From JAICWP01 sp035278025 (GTDB taxonomy: Bacteria > Acidobacteriota > Terriglobia > Terriglobales > Acidobacteriaceae): a stretch of DNA of 9,392 nt. This document shows, one piece after another, positions 1 through 5,960 of the stretch (the first letter of the stretch is position 1; each line of letters begins with the position of its first letter). A model generated the notes under the pieces. It was given only the letters and a program-made list of their open reading frames with translations. It was not told the DNA's origin and ran no database searches. The position numbers and the translations under genes were made by a program. The stretch lies in the NCBI GenBank assembly GCA_035278025.1, contig DATEJK010000103.1:1-9392 (forward strand). The letters run 5' to 3'.

Positions 1-123
1 AAGTTGAAGCTGATCGGGTATCGCTTTGATGATCTGCTCAACCAGCGCTGGATTTTTGGAGCACGCGCGTATCAGGAGAAAGAGGCGGCGGTGAAAGACA
101 TCGCCATCGAAATGGATTGGTAG
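1..123 (+). CDS. 3' end of an unidentified gene upstream of the hydrogenase-like subunit
   Basis: Forty codons are open from the window edge to a TAG at 121-123. The visible C-terminus is charged and soluble (it ends AAVKDIAIEMDW), with no cysteine motif and no membrane segment. It lies 6 nt before the start of the next gene, so the two are surely co-transcribed and probably translationally coupled. In group 4 [NiFe]-hydrogenase operons this slot is usually held by the catalytic large subunit or by a ferredoxin-like subunit. The visible piece has no DPCxxC motif expected at the end of a large subunit, so I do not assign it. That the frame is coding is inferred from codon usage like that of the next gene and from the tight spacing. 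Confidence 0.6.
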   Translation, partial: KLKLIGYRFDDLLNQRWIFGARAYQEKEAAVKDIAIEMDW

Positions 124-129
124 GCGGCC

Positions 130-666
130 ATGCTGAAAAACTTGTGCCAGAAAATGTTCGGCCGCTCGTTGTGGGTGTACCACGCCAACAGCGGCGGCTG
201 CAACGGCTGCGACATCGAGGTGCTCAACGCGCTCACCCCCTACTACGACGCCGAGCGCTTCGGCATCAAGCTGGTAGGCTCGCCGCGCCACGCCGATGTT
301 ATGTTGTGCCAGGGTCCGGCCATGCGCGCCACCGCCCGCGCCTTGCGCGCCGCTTACGAGGCCATGCCTGCCCCCAAGCTGGTGTTTGCCATCGGCTCCT
401 GCGCCTGCGGCGGCGGCATGTGGTTCGATAGCTATTCCGTTCTCGGTCCGGCGGAGAGGGTAGTGCCGGTGAATTACTACATTCTCGGCTGCCCGCCACG
501 CCCGGAAGCCATCATCTATGGCGTGGCCGTAGCCTTGGGACTGCTGGAAAAGAAGGCCGCGCCCGTGGAGTTCAAGCAGGTGGCGTTTCCCATTCCCCGC
601 TACCATCCTGAAAACCTGCGCGGCGAAGGCGACCTGGTCATCTACGAAAGGGCCGAAAAGGTCTAG
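130..666 (+). CDS. NuoB-like [4Fe-4S] small subunit, group 4 [NiFe]-hydrogenase type
   Basis: This 178-residue protein belongs to the complex I 20 kDa / hydrogenase small-subunit family, which carries the [4Fe-4S] cluster (N2-equivalent) next to the catalytic large subunit of membrane-bound hydrogenases. Visible motifs are CNGCDIE (C24, C27), SPRHAD (51-56), GSCACGGG (C91) and GCPPRPE (C121). C24, C27, C91 and C121 are the four expected cluster ligands. The first pair is spaced CxxC as in HycG/EchC-type hydrogenase subunits; NuoB of complex I has adjacent cysteines, so a respiratory complex I subunit is less likely. Length is normal for the family and no membrane helix is seen. Where relatives have a TG-rich segment after SPRHAD, this one has LCQGPAM with an extra cysteine at 60. 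It ends its operon, facing the cytochrome gene. The catalytic subunit lies outside the window, so whether the complex is a true hydrogenase is not decided here. Confidence 0.88.
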   Translation: MLKNLCQKMFGRSLWVYHANSGGCNGCDIEVLNALTPYYDAERFGIKLVGSPRHADVMLCQGPAMRATARALRAAYEAMPAPKLVFAIGSCACGGGMWFDSYSVLGPAERVVPVNYYILGCPPRPEAIIYGVAVALGLLEKKAAPVEFKQVAFPIPRYHPENLRGEGDLVIYERAEKV

Positions 667-677
667 CAAACAAAAAT

Positions 678-702
678 CCACCACGAAGATACAGAGAAAA
701 CT
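678..702. repeat. degenerate CCACCACgAAG-type intergenic repeat, copy 1
   Basis: A short A-rich element begins CCACCACGAAGATACAGAG just after the stop of the hydrogenase-like gene. It is built of CAC/GAAG/CAGAG steps, like the further copies at 754-776 and 798-879. I recall elements of the CACCACAGAGACACAGAG type scattered between genes in Acidobacteriota and some other phyla. No coding potential is seen. The boundaries are approximate. Confidence 0.45.
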
Positions 703-753
703 ACTTGATGACTCAGGATTGCCGAACTGTGGTGTGGTAGGCGAGGAAACAAA

Positions 754-776
754 CCCACCATAGAGGGGCAGAAAAC
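754..776. repeat. degenerate CCACCA-type intergenic repeat, copy 2
   Basis: CCCACCATAGAGGGGCAG followed by AAAAC matches copy 1 in pattern (CCACCA, then AGAG, CAGA and AAAC), with several mismatches. It is worth listing only because two further copies lie within about 100 bp on either side. Confidence 0.3.
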
Positions 777-797
777 ATCAAGCACCCGGAAAAGCTT

Positions 798-879
798 GCA
801 CCACAAAGACCACAAAGGTCACGAAGGATTGTTAAGTTCCTTTGTGTTCCTTTGTGGTCCTTCGTGTCCTTTGTGGTGA
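798..879. repeat. inverted pair of CACCACAAAGG-type repeats forming a long hairpin
   Basis: The left arm (799-827) reads CACCACAAAGACCACAAAGG and then TCACGAAGG. The right arm (836-878) is the reverse complement of the same family, made of four roughly 10-nt units: CACCACAAAGG, ACACGAAGG, ACCACAAAGG, AACACAAAGG. Both arms are therefore internally repetitive, and register shifts would allow several alternative pairings around a loop near 828-835. The element lies between two converging genes, so a role in bidirectional transcription termination or mRNA 3'-end protection is possible. There is no T-tract after either arm, so it is not a typical intrinsic terminator. Confidence 0.7.
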
Positions 880-909
880 TTCCTTTAAGTGTCTATGGTG
901 AAATAACGT

Positions 910-2310
910 TCAGAATATGAACCTCGCCAGCAGGTAAACCGTATTGTTGCCGCTGGCGTTGCGGCCGGCGGCGTCGTAGTTGGTGGCCAGACCGTTAAAG
1001 CTGGTGTAGCCGGTGTACTGGAGTCCCAGGTCGAGGTTCTGGATCGGCCACACTGAGAAGTTAACCGTGTACCCCCTGCTCTTTGGGTCCCCGTTGGCGC
1101 TGCCCGTTACCGCGGCTGGGCCGAACAGCAGAGGATCCGTGGTGCCGGTGGTGGTGAACCAGCCAACCGCGGTGGAATACCGGTTGCCAATGTGATATTC
1201 GGCGTTCATGTTAAACGCATCCAGATGGTGGTTGTTGAGGGCTGCCGTTCCCGCCGCCAGGCTGGCCGCCAGCGATGAATTCTCCCGAATGTAGGTGCCG
1301 CGCACCGAGAGCACGTCTTTGCCCAGCACCCGGTCATACTGCGCATCCGCCGCCACGTCGGTGTAGCTGTCCTCCAGGCCGGTAACCGCTCCCGGGGTGG
1401 AAGTCATGTGCATGCCGTAGGTGCCCACTTCCAGGTTATTTTTTATGCCGTTTTGTTGCCAGGCGACGCGCCAGTAAGGTGCGACTCCGCGTATGTTGAA
1501 CGCCAGATCCTCTCCACTGGTGGGCTCCGGCGTCCCGATGTGGCTGGAACGGTAGAGCGTGCCCGCAAAGTACAGGTGCTGGTCCCACATGGCGTAGGCG
1601 CCCACACCTCCCACATCCTGTCCCAAAGCCCCGGCGATAATGGGAGTGGCCGTGGGCGTGGGCGCGACGTCGCTGGCGATGAAGGGAAAGCCCCAGGCTG
1701 GAGTGTCGTTCCACAGATCCTCCACCGTCGGATTGTTATTCAGGTCAACTCCCCAGGCCAGTTCCCTGCCCGCCCATTTTGTCTGCCGGGCATAACGGAT
1801 GTCGGTATTGTCCATGCTGAAGTGATCGCCTTGCGTGTCATAGGTCACCTGCAGAAAGCTGCCCAGGTGGGTGGACCAGGCCCCGGCCAGGAAGAGCGAA
1901 ATGTCCTGCGGGAATTCCACGTTGCCGTTCTGCGTGCCCGGTTGCGGTTTGTTGGTGTTGGTAAACGACGTTTCGAACCAGGCCGAGAGCGGCAGCGTGC
2001 CTAGAAGGTCCAGCCCGGAATGCCGCTTATCCTGCTCGGCGGTAATGCCGCCGCCTTTCATTTTGTCTATGTAGCCGTACAGCTTGAACAGCCGCCCGGC
2101 GGGATTCAGTTCCGGAGGCGTGTAGTGGCAGGCGTTGCACGACAGGCCCGTCTGGCGCGCGTAACTGGGAACCGCCATGGCTCGGGGCGCCATCAGGAAC
2201 CACAACAACAATCCAAACAGGCAAAACGTCATGCTCTTGACCATTGACCTCTCACTTTCTTGCAAACCGCGTGAATCAATCACCAGACTGCTGACTATGT
2301 GCCGGCGCAT
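910..2310 (-). CDS. Cyc2-like fused c-type cytochrome / outer-membrane beta-barrel protein
   Basis: With the start chosen here the protein has 466 residues. A hydrophobic segment at about 27-41 ends in AMA, giving a likely signal-peptidase cut after residue 46. Right behind it comes VPSYARQTGLSCNACH, one CxxCH heme c site (C58, C61, H62), followed by PELNPAGRLFKLYGY. This ARQTGxxCxxCH...LNxxGRxFKxxGY block is the signature I associate with Cyc2-type porin-cytochromes and related monoheme outer-membrane proteins. The remaining ~390 residues are rich in alternating Tyr/Phe/Trp/Val strands and Asn/Gly/Asp loops and end in LLARFIF, a terminal phenylalanine typical of outer-membrane barrels. Such proteins carry electrons through the outer membrane via one heme at the barrel mouth. 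Start choice: ATG at 2310 follows AAAGAGGAG at 6 nt spacing. ATG at 2244 would give a shorter, more ordinary signal peptide but has a poorly spaced GAGAGG. A start at 2427 would put the coding region over the predicted promoter. The heme and secretion are clear; the Cyc2 relation and the substrate are inference. Confidence 0.8.
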   Translation of the reverse strand: MRRHIVSSLVIDSRGLQESERSMVKSMTFCLFGLLLWFLMAPRAMAVPSYARQTGLSCNACHYTPPELNPAGRLFKLYGYIDKMKGGGITAEQDKRHSGLDLLGTLPLSAWFETSFTNTNKPQPGTQNGNVEFPQDISLFLAGAWSTHLGSFLQVTYDTQGDHFSMDNTDIRYARQTKWAGRELAWGVDLNNNPTVEDLWNDTPAWGFPFIASDVAPTPTATPIIAGALGQDVGGVGAYAMWDQHLYFAGTLYRSSHIGTPEPTSGEDLAFNIRGVAPYWRVAWQQNGIKNNLEVGTYGMHMTSTPGAVTGLEDSYTDVAADAQYDRVLGKDVLSVRGTYIRENSSLAASLAAGTAALNNHHLDAFNMNAEYHIGNRYSTAVGWFTTTGTTDPLLFGPAAVTGSANGDPKSRGYTVNFSVWPIQNLDLGLQYTGYTSFNGLATNYDAAGRNASGNNTVYLLARFIF

Positions 2311-2316
2311 TCTGCG

Positions 2317-2325
2317 CTCCTCTTT
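2317..2325 (-). promoter_or_regulatory. ribosome binding site deciding the cytochrome start
   Basis: On the minus strand AAAGAGGAG lies 6 nt before the ATG at 2310. It is the best Shine-Dalgarno match among the three in-frame ATGs (2427, 2310, 2244) and favours the middle one, although the protein then has an unusually long n-region before its signal-peptide core. Confidence 0.55.
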
Positions 2326-2414
2326 GAAAAAGTTGTATGAAGGCTTTTGCCTTTCCCCAAGCTCTGCGGTACGGAAGCGAGACCCCGCGTCTCGCGCTGA
2401 CGCATGTTGGAAGA

Positions 2415-2420
2415 ATTGTC
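2415..2420 (-). promoter_or_regulatory. candidate -10 element of the cytochrome gene
   Basis: GACAAT on the minus strand matches TATAAT at four of six positions. If it is the -10 hexamer (-12 to -7), transcription starts near 2408 and the centre of the inner CRP-like site (2449.5) falls at -41.5, the classical class II activator position. The leader to the ATG at 2310 would be about 98 nt. The hexamer alone is weak; its support is the geometry, which is repeated at the cupredoxin gene. Confidence 0.4.
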
Positions 2421-2441
2421 GCTTCACGACCTACTTAAGGC

Positions 2442-2480
2442 TGTAACTCTTGTCACAGCCGATTGTGACCGCCATCACAA
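2442..2480 (-). promoter_or_regulatory. tandem CRP/FNR-family operator upstream of the cytochrome gene
   Basis: The outer site (2463-2480) reads TTGTGATGGCGGTCACAA on the minus strand, a perfect TTGTGA-N6-TCACAA inverted repeat that extends one base further on each side (A...T). The inner site (2442-2457) reads TGTGACAAGAGTTACA, a TGTGA-N6-TCACA site with one change. Centre-to-centre distance is 22 bp, about two helical turns, so two dimers would sit on the same face. The pattern matches the CRP consensus; FNR-type TTGAT-N4-ATCAA is a poorer fit. The 2428-2594 intergenic stretch otherwise holds only the cupredoxin terminator. Confidence 0.75.
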
Positions 2481-2535
2481 TGGGGTTGTCTTTTCAGGTC
2501 ACCGGCATTTCCGCCGCTGGAACCCCCAGTTGGCC

Positions 2536-2569
2536 AAAAAAAAGGCGCGGAACCTTGGGGTCCCGCGCC
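2536..2569 (-). terminator. Rho-independent terminator of the cupredoxin gene
   Basis: On the minus strand GGCGCGGGACC pairs with GGTTCCGCGCC around a short CCAA loop, with one mismatch in an 11-bp GC-rich stem, and is followed by eight T residues (A-tract at 2536-2543 on the plus strand). It begins about 25 nt after the cupredoxin stop codon and before the cytochrome operator. The two minus-strand genes are therefore probably separate transcription units, linked by shared operators and not by read-through. Confidence 0.88.
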
Positions 2570-2594
2570 TCTTGCCAGCCTGGTGAAAACCGGT

Positions 2595-3176
2595 TTACTT
2601 GCCTGCCGTCAGCTCAACCTTGGTGTTGCCGGCCACATTCACCACCTGCGACGTGGTCTTGCCGTTGTGCCACACGAAAGCTTTATATTGCCCGTCGGGA
2701 ACGTTCTGAATGAAGAAATCCCCCAGGATCTGGTCGGTCTGCGCATAATAAGGGGTGGGAGTCACGATGATGTACGCCGACATGTCCGGGTGCATGGTGC
2801 ACATCAGCGGCACTACCCCGGCATGCTCGAATTTCCAGGTGGCTTTCTGGCCCGCCCCGAAGTTGCCCAGATTGTGTCCGAAGCGCGTTTGCCCGCCAAT
2901 CGAAGGCCAGCGCACGTTGTGCGCCCCGGCGTCATCATTGTCGAACTCCACCGTCGCGCCCACCGGAACCACCAGCACATTGGGGATGAACTTCATCCCC
3001 TTCTGGTCCATCTTGTACGTCTGGTTGGACGCCGCCGGGGCAGCAGCCTGCACCCCTTGCAGATACACCACCGACTGCCCCTGCGCGCCCTTCACGCTGC
3101 CGCTGAGCGTGCCGGCGCTGGCCGCCAGGCTCAGAGCCAGAAAACTAACCGTCCCGATAAGAAAACTCTTTTTCAT
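2595..3176 (-). CDS. secreted cupredoxin with amicyanin-like type 1 copper loop
   Basis: This 193-residue protein begins with a clear signal peptide (MKKSFLIGTVSFLALSLAASA, cut after residue 21), so it is periplasmic. The central cupredoxin fold (about 55-140) has the four type 1 copper ligands: H86 in the AHNVRW segment, then C126, H129 and M132 in CTMHPDM. The C-x2-H-x2-M spacing, and roughly 40 residues between the first His and Cys, are those of amicyanin and not of azurin or rusticyanin. Residues ~145-193 resemble a small carboxypeptidase-regulatory-like beta domain (FFIQNVPDGQYKAFVWHNG). Relatives are often labelled methylamine utilization protein, but no amine dehydrogenase gene is visible. 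The likely role is a mobile periplasmic electron carrier. The ATG follows GAGGAAAGG at about 8 nt. It has its own terminator and the same tandem operator as the cytochrome gene downstream, which suggests a shared pathway. Confidence 0.85.
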   Translation of the reverse strand: MKKSFLIGTVSFLALSLAASAGTLSGSVKGAQGQSVVYLQGVQAAAPAASNQTYKMDQKGMKFIPNVLVVPVGATVEFDNDDAGAHNVRWPSIGGQTRFGHNLGNFGAGQKATWKFEHAGVVPLMCTMHPDMSAYIIVTPTPYYAQTDQILGDFFIQNVPDGQYKAFVWHNGKTTSQVVNVAGNTKVELTAGK

Positions 3177-3237
3177 GATTTCTGCCTTTCCTCTTTCAGC
3201 CCTTTCCTGAGCTGATGCTTGGGTTCAATGCGGCTTC

Positions 3238-3243
3238 AGCATA
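3238..3243 (-). promoter_or_regulatory. candidate -10 element of the cupredoxin gene
   Basis: TATGCT on the minus strand matches TATAAT at four of six positions. Taken as -12 to -7, it sets transcription start near 3231, puts the inner CRP-like site (centre 3272.5) at -41.5, and leaves a 55-nt leader. The spacing is identical to that at the cytochrome promoter. Confidence 0.45.
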
Positions 3244-3264
3244 GAAAAGACATCACAGGAGGGA

Positions 3265-3303
3265 TATGACTTAAATCACGGCCAATTGTGATAACCATCA
3301 CAA
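3265..3303 (-). promoter_or_regulatory. tandem CRP/FNR-family operator upstream of the cupredoxin gene
   Basis: The outer site (3286-3303) reads TTGTGATGGTTATCACAA on the minus strand, a perfect 7+4+7 palindrome. The inner site (3265-3280) reads CGTGATTTAAGTCATA, a degenerate TGTGA-N6-TCACA that can also be read as a weak FNR/DNR-like TGA-N6-TCA. Spacing between centres is 22 bp, and the linker (TTGGC here, TCGGC at the cytochrome gene) is nearly identical. A further TGTGA half-site lies at 3253-3257. The rest of the gene-free stretch 3177-3520 holds the cupredoxin leader and the acylase leader with a small inverted repeat. The operator could in principle also act on the divergent acylase gene, but it lies over 200 bp from that start. 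Confidence 0.78.
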
Positions 3304-3468
3304 AGCCCCGCCAGGCGCCCCGCAACCTTCCCCGGCTCACTTGCCCGAAGATCCCCATCCCGCAGAACAATTGCAGGCCAACTTCTTGGTCAGGCCCCCA
3401 CAGCTAAATCCCCAGCGCACGCCGCCCGGCAGCGTCCTGCGCCGGGGAAGTAGTATGCTACCTCGCTC

Positions 3469-3489
3469 GGCAGCGGGGTAGCCGCTGCC
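3469..3489. repeat. 8-bp inverted repeat in the acylase leader
   Basis: GGCAGCGG, five bases, then CCGCTGCC form a perfect small GC-rich stem-loop, 31 nt before the acylase ATG. No T-tract follows, so it is not a terminator. It may be an operator or a leader structure, or chance in GC-rich DNA. Confidence 0.4.
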
Positions 3490-3520
3490 CTGCCATTCCT
3501 CGGCGGACGGAAAACTACTT

Positions 3521-5890
3521 ATGCCATTGCCCGGTTTCAGGACCAGGAAGTGTCTTGCCGCACCACTTGTGGCCGCGTTGCTCACGGCCGGCCTTCTCGC
3601 CGCCCAACGGAATCGTGCTCCCGGTCTTGCCGCACGCTCCAAAGCTGCCCTTTCCATCGCTCGCGGTGAGCTCAAGCTCTCCGGTTTGCGGCAGCCGGTT
3701 AAGGTCTTTCGCGACCGCTGGAGCGTGGCCCACATCTACGCCGGCAACCAGCATGATCTGTTCTTCGCCCAGGGCTTTGTGGCGGCGCAAGACCGCCTCT
3801 TCCAGATGGAACTGTGGAAGCGTTCCGGGCAAGGGAGGCTGGCTGAAGTCCTGGGCTCCTCCGCTCTTTTCCGCGACATCAATGCCCGCCTGCTTCGCTA
3901 CCGCGGCGATATGACTGCCGAATACAACAGCTACGGCCCTGACACCAGGCAAATTCTGGAGGCCTTCACCTCCGGGATTAATGCCTACATCGCGCTGCGC
4001 ACGCAGCCGGGCGGGCAGGGATTGCCCGTCGAGTTCCGCCTCGCCGGCTTCACTCCAGAGCCCTGGAAACCGGAAGACTGTCTCAATCGCATGGCCGCAT
4101 TTTCCATGACCGGGAATGCTTTCGGCGAACTGGCGCACGCCCAGGCCGTAGCCGCTGTCGGCGCTGGCACCGCCGCCCGCTTGTTCGATTTCGATCCGCC
4201 GGTAGAGCTCACTCCCGCCCCCGGCGTGAACTTTGCCGGACTTTCTCCCGGCCTGCTGCACAATCTGGTGGGCAGCGACACCCGCATCGCCGTGCCCCCC
4301 TACTACGTGGAAGGCAGCAACAACTGGACGGTCGCCGGCGCCCTCACCCAAAGCGGCAAGCCCCTTCTGGCCAACGACCCCCATCGCGTGCTGGCCTTGC
4401 CTTCCCTGCGCTACATGGTCCACCTGGTAGCTCCGGGATGGGACGTCATCGGGGCTGGCGAGCCTGGACTCCCCGGCGTTGCTCTCGGACATAACCAGAA
4501 CATTGCCTGGGGCTTCACCATTTTCGGATCGGACCAGCAGGATCTCTACCTCGAGGAACTTAACCCTGCCGACCCGGACCAGTACCGCATCGGGCGGGGA
4601 TGGGAACGCATGCGGAACCAGCGCGAGGTCTTTCACGTGCGCGGCGGACCCGACGTTGTTGTGGATTTGACATTCACCCGCCATGGACCCGTGCTCTGGC
4701 ATGACCAGGCCCGCGCTCTGGCCTTGCGCTGGGTGGGAGCGGAGCCGGGAACCGCGGGATACCTTTCTTCCCTCTCCACCGATCGGGCGCAGAACTGGCG
4801 GCAGTTCGTGGACTCCATGCGGCGATGGAAAGTGCCTTCGGAAAACATCGTCTATGCCGATACCGCCGGCAATATCGGTGAATATTCCGTGGGCTTGTCT
4901 CCCCTGCGCAAAAACTGGACCGGCTTATTGCCGGTGCCGGGAACCGGCGCTTATGAGTGGGCCGGGTTCATCCCTTTCGAGCAACTGCCCCATTCCTTCA
5001 ATCCGCCAGCCGGATTTGTGGCTACCGCTAACCACAAGATGATTCCCGACAGGTACCCTTACAACATCGGCTACCAGTGGGCTTCACCCTACCGTTTCCG
5101 TCGTATCGCTCAGGTGCTCCAGCAGGCGCGTAACAGCGGTCGCAAGTTGACCCTCGCCGACATGGAAGCGCTGCAAAATGACGTTCTTTCCCTCCCCGGC
5201 CGCGAATTTGTCGCCTTGCTCCGCGGCGCCGTTGCTGGCCAGCCCACCGCCGCCGAGCAACTCCTGCTCGATTGGGATGGCTCGGTCAATCAGAACTCCG
5301 GAGCGGCCGCGCTCTTCGAGCTCACGTTGCAGGAATTGCAGAAGGACGCAGTCCATCAGGCGCTTCCCCAGCCTGCCTGGCCGCTCGCGCACTGGGGGCC
5401 GGGACAGGTGTTGGCCTATCTTTCCAGCACCGGCAAGGGACATGCGCAAGCCAGCCCACTTTTGCGCGGCGCGGTCCGCTCCGCCGCGAATCGTTTGGCG
5501 AACCTGGAAGGACCGGACCCTGCCCGGTGGTCATGGGGTGGATTGCATCATGCGGAATTCCGTCACCCTCTCGATGCGGCTCCCGGTGCAGCAGCGTACC
5601 TGGACTTGGGACCCGTCTCGCGCCCGGGAGACAACAATACCGTGGACGCTACCTATTTCGACGACAACTCCTTCGAGCAAGTGGCCGGCGCCAGTTACCG
5701 CGAAATCCTCGACCTTGCGAGCTGGGACGACTCCTTCGCCGTCAACACCCCGGGACAGAGCGGCCAGCCTGGAAGTCCGCACTATTCCGACCTGTTGCCG
5801 CTTTGGGAGCGCGGGCAGTATTTCCCTCTGGCCTATTCGCGCCCGGCCGTGGACAAGCAGGCCGTGGACCAGCTTGTTCTTGAGCCCTGA
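3521..5890 (+). CDS. penicillin acylase family (S45) Ntn-hydrolase precursor
   Basis: At 789 residues this has the normal length for a periplasmic S45 acylase precursor, which cuts itself into alpha and beta chains and hydrolyses amide-linked acyl groups. A hydrophobic segment at 11-28 after several basic residues serves as signal peptide or anchor. The alpha region has the family block RDRWSVAHIYAG (64-75) and AQGFVAAQDRLFQME (83-97). The processing site is GSNNW with nucleophile S266, which becomes the beta-chain N-terminus, followed by GKPLLANDPHR. D338 and D341 (SDQQD) fall at beta-chain positions 73 and 76, and N504 (TANHK) at beta 239. As I recall, E. coli penicillin G acylase has Ca-binding Asp at beta 73 and 76 and the oxyanion Asn at beta 241, so the catalytic apparatus looks complete. 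Substrate (beta-lactam, acyl-homoserine lactone or another amide) cannot be told. The ATG has only a weak GGA upstream (about 11 nt). It is transcribed alone, divergent from the cupredoxin and convergent with the phosphatase gene. Confidence 0.93.
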   Translation: MPLPGFRTRKCLAAPLVAALLTAGLLAAQRNRAPGLAARSKAALSIARGELKLSGLRQPVKVFRDRWSVAHIYAGNQHDLFFAQGFVAAQDRLFQMELWKRSGQGRLAEVLGSSALFRDINARLLRYRGDMTAEYNSYGPDTRQILEAFTSGINAYIALRTQPGGQGLPVEFRLAGFTPEPWKPEDCLNRMAAFSMTGNAFGELAHAQAVAAVGAGTAARLFDFDPPVELTPAPGVNFAGLSPGLLHNLVGSDTRIAVPPYYVEGSNNWTVAGALTQSGKPLLANDPHRVLALPSLRYMVHLVAPGWDVIGAGEPGLPGVALGHNQNIAWGFTIFGSDQQDLYLEELNPADPDQYRIGRGWERMRNQREVFHVRGGPDVVVDLTFTRHGPVLWHDQARALALRWVGAEPGTAGYLSSLSTDRAQNWRQFVDSMRRWKVPSENIVYADTAGNIGEYSVGLSPLRKNWTGLLPVPGTGAYEWAGFIPFEQLPHSFNPPAGFVATANHKMIPDRYPYNIGYQWASPYRFRRIAQVLQQARNSGRKLTLADMEALQNDVLSLPGREFVALLRGAVAGQPTAAEQLLLDWDGSVNQNSGAAALFELTLQELQKDAVHQALPQPAWPLAHWGPGQVLAYLSSTGKGHAQASPLLRGAVRSAANRLANLEGPDPARWSWGGLHHAEFRHPLDAAPGAAAYLDLGPVSRPGDNNTVDATYFDDNSFEQVAGASYREILDLASWDDSFAVNTPGQSGQPGSPHYSDLLPLWERGQYFPLAYSRPAVDKQAVDQLVLEP

Positions 5891-5960
5891 ACACCGTCCT
5901 ACACAGGCCGAGTAGCGTCACAAAAAGAGCAGCAGCAGGAAAAATAGGAAGATATGGAAG

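Noticed and set aside
678..879. CRISPR-like array in the repeat-rich intergenic region
   Set aside because: The copies are degenerate, vary in length and orientation, and have no regular spacers; no cas gene is nearby.
1408..2004. Plus-strand open frame opposite the porin-cytochrome barrel
   Set aside because: It is a mirror frame of the minus-strand gene, which has a heme motif and a barrel-type C-terminus.
3431..3459. Possible sigma70 promoter for the acylase with TATGCT at 3454-3459
   Set aside because: No acceptable -35 hexamer is found at normal spacing and the -10 match is only 4/6, so it is not supported on its own.
3515..4702. Long open frame on the minus strand (395 codons) opposite the acylase
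   Set aside because: It lies antisense to a protein with complete S45 motifs, has no recognisable domain, and arises from the high GC third-position bias of the real gene.
5178..5915. Overlapping plus-strand frame of 245 codons running past the acylase stop
   Set aside because: Its composition (Arg, Pro and Ser rich) is that of a shifted frame of the acylase, with no separate ribosome site.
5891..5960. Bidirectional terminator between the acylase and phosphatase genes
   Set aside because: The 70-bp gap contains A-rich stretches but no convincing stem-loop.
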